In this document: one piece after another, positions 9,925 through 21,472 of the stretch
How the letters are laid out: every line of letters begins with the position of its first letter
Position numbering within the stretch: the stretch's first letter is position 1
Assembly (NCBI RefSeq): GCF_029227915.1
Contig: NC_079875.1
Span: 13,575,001-13,639,000, forward strand
Source of the DNA: Hydractinia symbiolongicarpus
Lineage: Eukaryota > Cnidaria > Hydrozoa > Anthoathecata > Hydractiniidae
Reading direction: 5' to 3'
DNA length: 64,000 nucleotides
Made by a program: the position numbers and the translations under genes
The notes under the pieces: generated by a model
Databases searched by the model: none
What the model was told of the DNA's origin: nothing
The model's input: only the letters and a program-made list of their open reading frames with translations

Positions 9925-11640
9925 TTGCAGCATATGTGGTTGGTGCGTAGCTAACTGCATTAAGCATAAGAATTGTGGTTGTAGCCAAAATGTATTTTGC
10001 TACTTTCATTTTTTAGCCAGAAGTAGCTAAGGAGCTAACTACACACAACTTCAACATAAAAATAAATAATATTGGCTAAAATAAATAGCGTTATACTAAA
10101 CTGAACAGTAATTATTAGGGTTAGCTAGCTAAGTGGTAGGCAGAACGCTACTTGAAAGTCTGCGTTCAAAGACAAAAGTTTTAAAAATGGTGCGTTCAAG
10201 AAGTGCACATGGCTAAAAAACGTGACAATATATTTATCTTAACATACAGAAAACAAATATTTCTAAAGAAAAAAGCTTTTTGAACACAAAAAGATCAAAC
10301 AGATAAAAAACCTAACACTACTGACACCACGACCACTTTCAAAACCAAAATGGCCTTCATCATCATTTTTCTTCGTTGGCATATCCAGGCTGCGAAAGTC
10401 TTGGATTGCTTTTTTAAAGAATCACGCGTTTTGATTGGTATATACGTGCGAGCGGTCAAAACATTAAACTGACAGTAAAATTGTCCTATTTGTTTTTTTG
10501 ACCCCTGGGTGGAATCGGCGATTGACATCACGCAGGTGCAGGTATACAGTTTATCGTAAATCAAGTGAAGCGCATACACCATTGTAGTGTTGCGACTGTA
10601 ACATATTCTTTAAAAAATAACTTTCCCGCAATTATAGCTGAAATAAAAACAGAGTTCTACAAACCATTTTTACTCCGTCATAACAAAAATAATCAGTCAA
10701 TATTATTTTATTTCGCAAAATAAGTTTCAGCGTAAATTCAAAATTATTTGTGCACACAGCTTTGAACACACCGGTGGAACAATTAATAGTATTTGTAAAC
10801 AGTTGCACACTATCAGGTGAAGCGCTTTAGTACTGGTATACCTTTTTAAAAAGACTTGTCTATTTAAAAAAAACACAATAAACAGTCCATTGCCACAGGG
10901 CTGAGCGGTTAGTCCAGGTAAAGTGTTGCACATCTTTACAGGGGTGATTACCGAGAAAGTTTATAAATAATTGTTACAGTGGTCACGTTGCACATGCGCA
11001 TAGGTGTAACAGCCTTTTTTCAAAAAAAAACAGTCTGTTCTTAACACTGGGTTAAGTGCTTAGTACAGGTACACATAGTTTAACAGGCGTATAGGCGTAT
11101 TACCCTTTTCAAAATTCTTCGTTGCAACTTCGCTTTAAAATAAAATAAAAACACAGGGAACAGCCTGTCGTTACCCTTCCAGCCAAAACAATCGCTCAGC
11201 CATTTCATTTGAAGAAAAAGTTTGCAGGAAAATAATAAAATATGTAGCTACCTAGCTAACTGCATTTAGCTTAAAAATTAATGCTCGATATTATTGTTGT
11301 AGCCAAACTGCATTTTTATATTTTCACTGTTTAGCCAAAGATACAGCTAAGGAAGTAGCTAAATAGCAGAAACCTCAACACCAAAATAAATGTTGGCTAG
11401 GATAAACGCCTCTTATACTATACGGAATAGTATTAATAAGGCTCTAGCTAGCTAGCTGGCCTTCAAAATCTTTGTTCCTAGCCAAAAACCCTAAAAATTG
11501 TGCGTTTAACAATTGTACATGGCTAAAAAACGTGACAATATATTTATCTTATCATGTAAAAACATATAGAAAACAAATGTTACAAAAATGAAAGTATCAG
11601 AAAGAAAAAATAAAGCAAACCGTTAAGAAACTTTTCTTTC
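9925..11640 (+). repeat. Composite block of interspersed repeat copies
   Basis: Two partial copies lie in tandem. The first (about 9925-10355) has the GCTAACTGCATTAAGCATA and TAGCCAAAATG modules and the CTTTCAAAACCAAAATGGCC end. The second (about 10540-11620) runs from the GCGCATACACCA module through AACAGTCCATTGCCACAGGG, CTGAGCGGTTAGTCCAGGTA, GCCTGTCGTTACCC and the TAGCTACCTAGCTAACTGCAT module to CATGGCTAAAAAACGTGACA, which is also present at about 10209-10229. No transposase or other open frame of interest is present. Confidence 0.6.
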
Positions 11641-11734
11641 GCCAGCAATGAGTTTACTCAATCTGCTTGACAAATGCCAGCCTGATAACGTAAAAATCGT
11701 TGCTAAGGAGCTTAAGTTTCTGATTGGTCATTTA

Positions 11735-11896
11735 TATAAAAACTCCGCTCCTGATTGGACCAGCAAGAACCTGTCCCTGTGCAAGCAGGGTCCGGACGGG
11801 TGTTGTCCCTGCGCTAGCGGGTTAGTATTTCGTGCGTGGTTAACACAAGTCGCTTTTGACGCACGAATAGACAGACCGCGGTTATTATTATAGAGA
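11735..11896 (+). repeat. Interspersed repeat terminus copy
   Basis: This matches the reversed right end of the copy at 3690-3880: AACTCCGCTCCTGATTGGAC, TTCGTGCGTGGTTAACACAA, GTCGCTTTTGACGCACGAA and TTATTATTATAGAGACTG. Conservation of these blocks over more than 8 kb supports their role as the element end. An 81-codon open frame over it (11648-11893) is probably chance. Confidence 0.6.
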
Positions 11897-13669
11897 CTGT
11901 AGCAGTTTATAATACTTGGATATACATTACAAATTAGTGAACTGAATTAATGAACTGAATTATCTTGTTGTGCGTGGACGAAATTAACAAGTGACAAGTT
12001 TATATCCTTATGTTTAGTTTCAATATCTTGCTGTTGCTATGAACCATTGCAAACTTAACTTGCGGTGGAAAACCGACGCCAAAGAGTTAAAAACCACCCG
12101 CAACAATATGGATTACTACATTTATGGTCTTGTAACTTATTGCCCTTATCGCGAATGCAATTCAGTAGATAAACGAGCTGAAATGGAGGAATTCAAATGG
12201 GCATTTCGAGTATATGGGAGGAGCAAATTAGGTATGATTGAATTATTGTTTCAATAAAGAAATAAGCGCCATATAAAAAAACCGTGAATCTATGGCCCTT
12301 TCAGTGAGACATTTTGAAAGAGAGCGATAAGATTTTTTTTTAAAAGGGAATTGTTACTTCTGATTAAACAGTAACAAATTTGGAAACTATTTTCTTGGTC
12401 AGTTGTCGGAAATGGTGGTATTATTTGTAAACTGTTGATAAATGCTCGACACCTTTTTATGTTTTTTAGTCGAGCATATTAACAAAAACCTTATCGGTCC
12501 AAAAAAAGTTAGTAACCTTACCAAAATTTAGCCTCTTTCTGTCGACTAAATTTTTAAATTTAGTGGCTTTTTGCCTAGAATCTTCTGAAACAAAAATGAC
12601 CACATCTTTCAATTCTTTTTTTTTTTATTTCACTAAAATAATTTAATAAGGACATTGAAAACTATATAAATCAGTCAATTTTAATGATTAATTTTTTCGT
12701 TTTCTTTTTTTTGAACATTTTCTTTGCCTTGGTCCTAAACTGCCTGCTAAGCTCACTTCAATTCTTCGTAGATAGATGAGCAATACAAGGGTGTTTTCCG
12801 TGCTCTCTTTGTTGCTGTTATGCCCCCTCCCATCCCTCCTCTAAAACGTATTAACAAGAAACAGAGGCTGACTTCTTTATTGGTAGTATTGTATGCAAGA
12901 GAGCAAACGGGTTCATGAATTTTCTTATGATACCAGCATTCTTCATTTTGACGACGACAGAGATTTAAAACTGCCAAGATTTTTTAAAAATCCGTTTACT
13001 TCAATTCCAGATCCAACTCAGTTCCAAATATATAATTTTTTTTTCAGTTTCGTTAATTGAATAAAAGTTGTTTTACGTCTCTTCTGTTTTTTACATATTT
13101 CGAATACTAAAATTAAGAAAATCGCCAATAAAGCTAAGCAAATCGGAAAATCAACTTGCTTGCATTAAAAAACGCCTTCTTTCCTTACTTGCCAGAAGTT
13201 AAACCGTGTAAAACTTGCACTTCGTTATTGACAAAAAAAACATTATTAAGGCTCTGCACCTCTTTCAGTATAACTTTAGTCTCAGTTACGCTAAATGTTG
13301 TCAGAAAAAAGTCATTTAAAATGTATGTGCAAGGAAACCATAATGCCATGCACGTTGCGCCAGAATAGTGATGTATTACCAAAATTCTTTCAAGTAAGAC
13401 ATAAAAAGAAAAGATACAGAAACTACAATGCCATTTTCCAGCTGCGAAACGTTTCTATATTTCTAACAAGGACCTCTTTTAAAAAATCATCCGAAGTAAA
13501 CCGGACACAATTTATTTACCGACCATCCATTTTGCAACCGGATTAAAACGCCCAGCATTGCTTTCTGATGTAACTAGTACCTTTTATCATATTTTCATTA
13601 ATTTTATGTCATGCATTTATATACATATATGTACGTATTTATGTTTCAAAAGTTTTATATCATTTTTAG
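11897..13669. other. Intergenic or 5' region of the next gene; no exon proven
   Basis: Short open frames occur (for example 12039-12257 on plus and 12753-12977 on minus) but none shows a recognisable domain or splice context. A small inverted repeat, ATGCTCGAC / GTCGAGCAT, lies at about 12441-12477. The first exon and promoter of the gene starting at 13670 should lie here or in the preceding repeats, but I could not identify them. Confidence 0.4.
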
Positions 13670-16600
13670 ATGAGTACAAACAGTTTCGCATCAAGAATGT
13701 GAACAATGGACGATGTTGGGATGTACGAGATGACGATTACCAAGTCGAAGCACACACTAAGTGCCAAACTGAATTCAAGTACACCAGTGACAATTACATA
13801 GTTGATGCAAACTCTGGCAGAAAACTTGCGCTCTACACAGTTATTCAGGGCAAAAAGTACGTATACAAAGCACACGTATCAGCGGGAAGTCAATTATATT
13901 ATACACACGACAACCACATCGTTCACTATTATTCCGAACATGATATCCTCTGCGTAATGGCAAACGGAACCGAGATACTAAGAAGCAATTGGTATAGCCG
14001 ATTAACCACAAAATGTCCGTCATATTATGGTGTGCACCCAACTGCAATGAAAATACTGGAAGGTATTACTAATTACAGATTATTTTTAGCGGAGGAAAGG
14101 GGGTGGGGCAAAATTCCTTAATGTTAATCTCAATCCTCACTCGTTCTGAAGAATGCAATGTAATAAGCTGATCCACGAAAAGGTTTAAGCTTCAAGAATT
14201 TACTATAAAAAGCACTTTTTTCCGATGAAAGAACTACGGTTTGCAAAGTGCACAAAAATTAGTGAAATTGATGACTTAAGGAGACAACAAAGTCAACGCT
14301 AGAACCTATGTTTTTTAAGAAAGAATTGAACACCTCTAAAAAGATTTAAAAGTATTGGTATTTCGACTGGCTTTATAACATGTTCCTTTATGCCTTCACC
14401 AAAATTTAAAATAAAAAAGATACTGACTAAGCCACATAAGTCAGAAGATTGATGTAAAATAAAGGAAATGCTTATATTGATTAAATTATTGCTAAAGAAT
14501 GTATACAGAGAGCTTTACTGTCATATTTTGATGTTCAATACCATAATACGTTGAATCCAGATATTGCTCATTATTCCTCAGTGCCCACAATAATCACCAT
14601 CGCCATTAGCTTGACTATCATGTAAGTCTTTAAAACGAAAAACCGTTTTGTAGCCCCAGGTTTCAACCCTTCCGAGTTGCAAACCCCTGCTTAATAGGTG
14701 TCAGTCTAAATATCTAACGTCTGTCTCCCGGGAATCAACCCACGGGTTTGCCCGTCCTTCATTTACCGCATTGCGTGCCTCGCTATTGTGGTTAGCATTT
14801 TGCGTGACAGACAGACCTATACGGGTATTAAAATATAGATTATTAAGGGGATTTAAAGCTTAGTGTTTCGGTTCAACTTATTTTGTTTTTATGTTTTAAT
14901 TTGTTTAAATTTCTTGACTTTACCTTTACTTTCTTGTTTATGGCATCAGGTTGGGATGATTATAACCTTGACATGAGATCTGTACTCAAAGCAACAACTC
15001 CACTTGGTGAAACCATTTTTATATGCAACCCTGGAGGCGACAAGTGAGTGAGATACCTTTATGTCATGCATACATTTTTATAGGCTGGAAAAGTTGCAAA
15101 ATTAAAATGATGAAGGTTGATGGTGAAGTTGTCATGAACGTTATTCTTCAAATGCATTATAAGTCGGTTCGCAAGATCATTTTTGATAACGGTACCTTTA
15201 GAAACTGAAAATAATATCCAATGCCCGCAAAAAAAAATAGTAGTTACAAATCATGTCATTATTTGCATACCATAATGATACATAGCATTCTTAAAAGGGT
15301 TCCAGTGGATTTAAATCTTCAAGGTGCAGTCTTAAAGTCAGATGGCTTTAAAAAAAACCTTTTCAGCTTTTATAAGACATTTGCGTAAAGTTGTGCCCAA
15401 ATTAATTTAATAATTAATTCTTTCTTTGACATTTTAGAGGAAACAAGTACAATTGCTTTTATTCAAACAATAGTGGCAACTCGTGGACAGGTGAATTGTT
15501 AGACATTGCTGTAAGGCAGATAAGAAATGAAAAATTATATCTTTTCGTTGCCAATTTCTTCTCATAGAAATATCACATCTCACAATAACCATCACCTTCC
15601 ATACAAAAATATGTTAAGAGAAAAGAAAGACTTGATTCCCGTAATATAGTCACAACAATATACTGTCTTTCCAAAATATCAAAACGCCATGTATACAGTG
15701 ACTGCTTTAAATGTTATGGAACAAAAAATCACCTACGTGTTTTTCTTGGCAAATAAGCAACTTTAAATTTGGAGTTTACACAAAGAGCAAATCATCCTCG
15801 TATATCCAGTATATCATTCAATAAAAAGATAAACATTTTATTTCATAATAACTAGTTGATATAAATAAACGATTATTTGATTATACGGTTCATTTTAACA
15901 CAATTTACATAGAAACGAAATAATTCCTGAATTTATCAATGAAATGGTAGCGTAATAACGTAAACCAAAAAGCCCAATAAAACAGGCACATAAGGCACAC
16001 CAACTTTAAAACTTTAAAAACTTAAAAAACCGAAGAAAGTTGTACCACTTTCCTGTTTACACGGTAGATATTTTATCTTACATTTAAACGGACCGTTTAA
16101 ACTTACTTACGTGTATTTTTTAGCCTTTACACTGTAAAACAACAAGTCTTTAAGAAATGACTTTGATCTCGTGCTTACTATTTCACTGCACAACATAAAA
16201 ACCCTTCAACATCAAGTAAATAAACTTTTGTAAGTTCAAGATGTTGTAGAATCTAGGTACGTACTTTGTTTAGCGATGGATGCTCTCATTACAAATATCC
16301 GTTTCTACTCGGCTAGTTCCGAATCTATTTATGGGACAATGAATCGGGGAAACCGTTTCTTTCAACTGCTACTGGCAGGCGGAGGGCTCACACATGTAAA
16401 ACCTCTCAGTGAAGTTGACTACAATGCTGTGTTATCACAAGAAACCAACATTCACACGCAGGCATTTAACAATGTTGATCTGACGGAAGTTAAAGTTCAA
16501 AGTGTGTTTGGATCAGATGTTCAAGGTAGTTTTTCTAACATTGTGTTTCAAATAAAATGATGCTAAGTCTTGTCAATATTACATTGTGAACCATTTTAAT

Positions 16601-16675
16601 TTTATAGTTTCGTCACATGGAGTGTACGTTATGGTAAATGCTGTCCTCAAGAAAGTTTTTGCATGGGGATATTAG
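13670..16675 (+). CDS. Unidentified multi-exon gene, possibly secreted, first exon not found
   Basis: Five exons join with matching phases: 13670-14062, 14950-15043, 15438-15490, 16274-16525 and 16608-16675. Every junction has AG before and GT after the exon, and the reading frame stays open to a TAG at 16673-16675. The visible product is about 286 residues and lacks an N-terminus. The first exon begins DEYKQFRIKNVNNGRCWDV, which faintly recalls a ricin-B-like or other beta-trefoil repeat (IKN..NG.CWDV). Later exons contain GNKYNCFYSNNSGNSWTG and RFFQLLLAGGGLTHVKP. There is no transmembrane segment in what is visible. Most introns are phase 1, common in extracellular proteins. A missing phase-1 signal-peptide exon upstream is my inference. 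I do not recognise the family. The last exon could instead splice out at GTAAAT (16634). Confidence 0.6.
14735..14850 (+). repeat. Interspersed repeat terminus fragment in an intron
   Basis: The segment AACCCACGGGTTTGCCCGTCC, then CGCATTGCGTG and GACAGACAGACC, matches the terminus at 3184-3290 and 8262-8360. It lies in the intron between 14062 and 14950 of the unidentified gene. Confidence 0.5.
15985..16128 (+). mobile_element. Truncated MITE (right part of the 32679-33127 family)
   Basis: The stretch AAACCGAAGAAAGTTGTAC...GTTTACACGGTAGATATTTT...TTTAAACGGACCGTTTAAAC...TTACTTACGTGTATTTTTTAGCCT is nearly identical to the right half of the complete MITE at 32679-33127. It ends at TTTAGCCT followed by TTA, as the intact copy does. 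The left half is missing. It sits in the intron just before the exon at 16274. Confidence 0.75.
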
Positions 16676-19600
16676 GAGTGGGTATTTGAACGTAGTTAAA
16701 GACGAATCAGTAATGTTGTGGACGATATTTCTTTTATCAGGATTGGTAAACAACGCGATACGCAAAATAGACCTTTGTCGTAATCGATTTATATGGCACG
16801 GCGAATTTATTTCCTTTTCCAAGAAAGTTTAAAACATCGACACAATCTTTATTACATTATTTTTTACATAGAACTTAATTTCACTCACTCACTCACTCCT
16901 ATTGCTGCACGCGCGGATGAACTAATCCGATTGATTTTACTTATCTTTCAATAGAGCTGTGAAAATTGATAGCATCAGTTTTTCGTGTAAAGTTGAGTTT
17001 AAAGTGTTTCCTATTCGTATAATATTCATGAAAATTATTATTTCGAAATTATTATTTTATTTTTCTCAAAACTTATTTAACATAACGAGTTTAGCCAATT
17101 CAACCTTTAATTAAAAACAAAACAAAACAAAATATTCTAAAATTTAGAATTAGTAAGCTTATTATAACCAAGGAAGAATAAGTTCCAACAGACCAGTTAA
17201 CATGGTTTGTAAAAATTAATATTTAAAAAGCATTTAAAAGCTAAGGTAAATTGACCTGATGCATAGAAATAGAATGCGAATATAAATTACTTAAAAAATT
17301 TAACACAGCAGATCTAGAAAGACCTTGCTAGACAAAATTTAATCCACAGGTTGTGTTCTTATCTTAACGGGCCTCTAGAATGTAACAACTTGTCAAAAAA
17401 AAATTCGGCCTGCGCAATCAAATAAGGACCTTTTATGTTTAATATTTATATTCCATGCTCACAATCACACATTTTTGTAATACGACAAGTCTGTATTAGA
17501 CTTTAATTTTATTGTTAGACGAATTTGTTAACGATTATTTTCATACGAATTTCTCACCATGTATATACATAATATACATACATACATAATATATACACAT
17601 ACATAATAAAAATTGTATTTGAACGATGGCATTTTATGTTTATGGTGAATTGCTATGTTGATAACTCAGTAAAGTATATTGACGTTAAATTTAATCAAAA
17701 ACATTTAAATGACTAAATTTTAATGAGGCAATAACCTGGTCAGAACCGAAAATCTTTTTTCAGAAATTTAATAAAACGTTTGCATTGTTGTTAGCATATT
17801 ATTATAGGCGACTAGTCGTGAGACCGTGAAAAATTACACGGGGTATCGGACGTATATAAATCTCCTGCAATTCTATTTCGTGCAATATTTGGACGGGAAA
17901 TACTTGGACGGGGATTAATACTATGATTATATGTGCCATTATAATACCCTTCTCGATTTAACAGCCTCCTGGTTTCTAAACATTGCAGAATGTTGCGAAC
18001 GTCAACTAGATCCATCTATTTTCAAGAAGAAGCAATGGAATTTATTTTGCAGATATTTAACTTCTGAGTAGTACTTTTCCATTCTTAACCTCGCTCCCAG
18101 GGCTTTATGTCTCTTGCTGGCGCTGCGTTTATTGATAAGCCTGCCGAAAAAGGCCTTGACAGTTATAACTACGGCCCATTGAACACACAATAGACATTGA
18201 GTAGACAACTAGTGACAGTGCTAAAACAAGACGTTAAAAATCAAGTAGAAAGTGTAGTGCTTTTTAGTGTTTTAGTGTTTTTTCCACAAAAGAAGTTTCC
18301 AATGAAATGTCTAATACGTTACTTCTAAACGTGCTTTAATTCGCCATAACGCATACTTTAATACTTTTTCATACTAGATCGTGCTTGACCTTTACATGTA
18401 ACATTTGAAAAGTTGTCATATTTGTAATATTAGATGTCATTATCCATTGGCTTAGCCCCATTATCCATTTAGGCATGTTTGAGCTTTCTTCGGCCCATTT
18501 TGTTAAAATATAAAGCCCAACAAGTGACATGAAAATAAAGATAATGACTTGAAACTGGTTATAGGATATATCTTTTTAAATCGATCTGATAGATTAAGAA
18601 TGCAATGTTGTATTAGCCATACTTTCTGAGTTACGAAATTTAAGAATTTTAAAGGAAACCGATCAGTTATTTTTAAATGGATTCTATAAAGGCGTACGTT
18701 CATACTAGGAAAATGACCAGATAGATCAGACATATATTATTATAACCCTATTACATTCTAATATATATCTGGTATGAAAGGGTTAATATCTGGCAAAATA
18801 CACTATGACTTAGTCTGTCATTAATGCTTTTTTGTGGAATGTCTTTTCAGGAACAAAATACAGAATTGCTTTAAAAATGTAATCAGCTCTTCATCCGTCA
18901 TTTTTTATTCGCGTAATTTTGGGTACAAAAAATATATTGGACTCTATTTTCTTTAATTAGAAAAAGTAAATGTCTTTAGCAACTCTCTGCCGTGCTAGAT
19001 ATAACAAGGCGCTCTGGTACTTGTTCTTAAATGCGTGTCTCACTCTGATGATGGAGTGTCCTGCATAACTTCAAAATTTAGATTTCGACAGGATTTTAGT
19101 GATTGATATTACAAGAACATCAAGAAAAAGACGTGTCACAAAAAATCGAACAGTGAAAATAATTGTTTAGAATAAGTCGCAGGATTTAATCATTTCAAAA
19201 ATAAAATGAACTCCTCACCAGAAGAAATTGGTAGCCGCTTAGGTAGTTGCTGCGAAAATTTAGCTTTAGCATTTTTTATTTAATGTCTCCTACATCAACA
19301 CTCTTACACCCAACAAACATTACACAACGGTGTAAATTGAGAAAGAAAATGGCATCAAATCCGTTTTTCGTGAAATTTATTTCGCGCGAAATATTAGAAT
19401 TTGTCAACTTCAGGAAAACTATTTCTTTTTAAAGACAATTCTTCCATAGATTAATTCTCTTGCTTTGTTTCCACTCGTGACAAACGTAAAGTAACTTTTT
19501 TGAACATTTCTTCCTAATGTGCAACACCTAATCGATTATGCATAGTTTCCTAAAAGAGAAAACTTATTTAACGGTAAAAAGAACCAACAAATGCATGGCA

Positions 19601-21472
19601 TTTTTGAAAAAGATGCAACACTGATAATGTTGTTTTGTTGAAAATATAAAGAAAATGGAAATTATGTTTCAGTTAAGATAGTTGCAACCCCATGGAAACA
19701 TCCAAAGATATTTTGGCCTTTTGTACATTCGCGTGTTCAAGTGCCCCCGGCATTTTCAAAGTCTAATAACTTTTTAAGTACTGGATGATTTTATCTGAAA
19801 TTTTGTGATTTTTCCTAACTTTTATTGGACTTTCAGAAAATAAAATAAAAAATATTTCCATGAATTATCCAGTCAATGTCACTTTGTCGTTTTTGACAGG
19901 TAAAAATAAATGCTTTCTTAACTAACCAGTTGCATGAATATGGGTATTATATATGTGATAGTGACAAAAAGTCATCATACAATATTGACATGCATACTGT
20001 GTAATTTGCAGACCGAAATATTGGTATTTTACAGATCAGAATGTGCGTAATTTCCTATTTCTCTATTTCTATTGGCATATGATAACGTCATAAGTCATTT
20101 TGTCCTATGTCAATCAAAATTGTCTTCATTGAGTAGCTACTGACGTAAGTGCTAATAGATATACCAAGTTTTATTCCATGACAGCTACGAACACTATTTG
20201 TAGCAAACTAAAACACCCACATACTTAAGGAATCCTTTTCCTAATATTAACAGGACCACAGTTCTTCAAGCTACAAAAAGTTAACTAACTACTGGGTCAC
20301 GTCGAAATGCTTAGTATAAATAAACAAGAAACAGGAGGTAATAAAGACGTAGATTAACAGAGGAGTATGACAACAATATTACAGTACATAAAAGACATCA
20401 CACAATCCGTGTTTGTAATAGTTATTGTGAAATTAGTTAACTTCTTAAGCGAGAAACTTGATCTGCATGATTGGAACCACTAAATTTCATTACTAAGTAC
20501 TGTAAATAAATATGCACTGATTTGGAGGAAAAAGAAATAGTCTGAACTTGCTGGCTACCCAACATAAAATACCATACACACTTAATGTCTCTTAATGTGA
20601 ATAAATATATATAACTTTTAACACACCATCAGCATTGGTGCTTATTACATCTGTTCTCACTACGATTTCTATAAAATGCTTGTTAGAAGTTATAAAACCA
20701 ACATTTATTTATATAACTTAGCACAAAACAGGGAGTACACAATTTGGTGTCCTGATCTTTCTCGAAATTAAAAAAACCCCGTTTTACAGTAATGTACTAG
20801 TTTTGCCTACCACGGCTAATCATAAGAAAATAAAATATTATGCAGTATGAACCCTTTTATCATACCCTTTCCTTAAACTTATTTCAATAACTAGCTTTTC
20901 TTATTGGCCGACGTCTTCCCTTTAAAATGCATCCGAACTAGGTAAATGAATACTTTCTAACCTTTTTTAGAATTATAACTTTTAAGCTTTCTCCTTCTCC
21001 AAGCTATGAATTTTATACTTATGAACAATTTTTTTTATGTGGAGTTTTATGAAACTTTTATTGAATAGCTCAAACGAGTTTTTTTCTGATATCAAAATAA
21101 ATTGTCCAAAAGAAAGACTTCGTTATTCAGTATTCGTTCAGCAGAATCAAAACATTCTTTCAACTTAGAGACGAGTAAATGGACCTCACACTCACGATAA
21201 TGAATTCTTATTTAGTAATCAGGTCTTTTTATGCATCCTCATAACTAACGAATATTTTCCATCCATCAGAGCCCTGCCTAGTATTTATGACTTATCCTAG
21301 TTGGTTCAAAATTGCCATAGTTTCCTCCCAAGACTAACCAAGAGCAAGCCTTGCACGTTCGATATATATCAGAAGTGAGAAGCCAAGAAGTTAAAATACA
21401 ATATATAAAAAATAATCAAAAGATTTTATCAGTTAAAGCATAGAGGTCATATTGTTATAATAGAGCGCGCCT
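16676..21472. other. Gene-poor intergenic stretch
   Basis: AT-rich DNA without a convincing exon. A possible eroded repeat terminus lies at about 17815-17930 (AGACCGTGAAAAATTACACGG, then TTCGTGCAATATTTGGACGG). ATAC-rich simple sequence occurs at about 17560-17610. All open frames are shorter than 80 codons and lack protein character. Confidence 0.5.

Noticed and set aside
12753-12977. 74-codon minus-strand frame
   Set aside because: No domain, no splice sites, and composition like random sequence.
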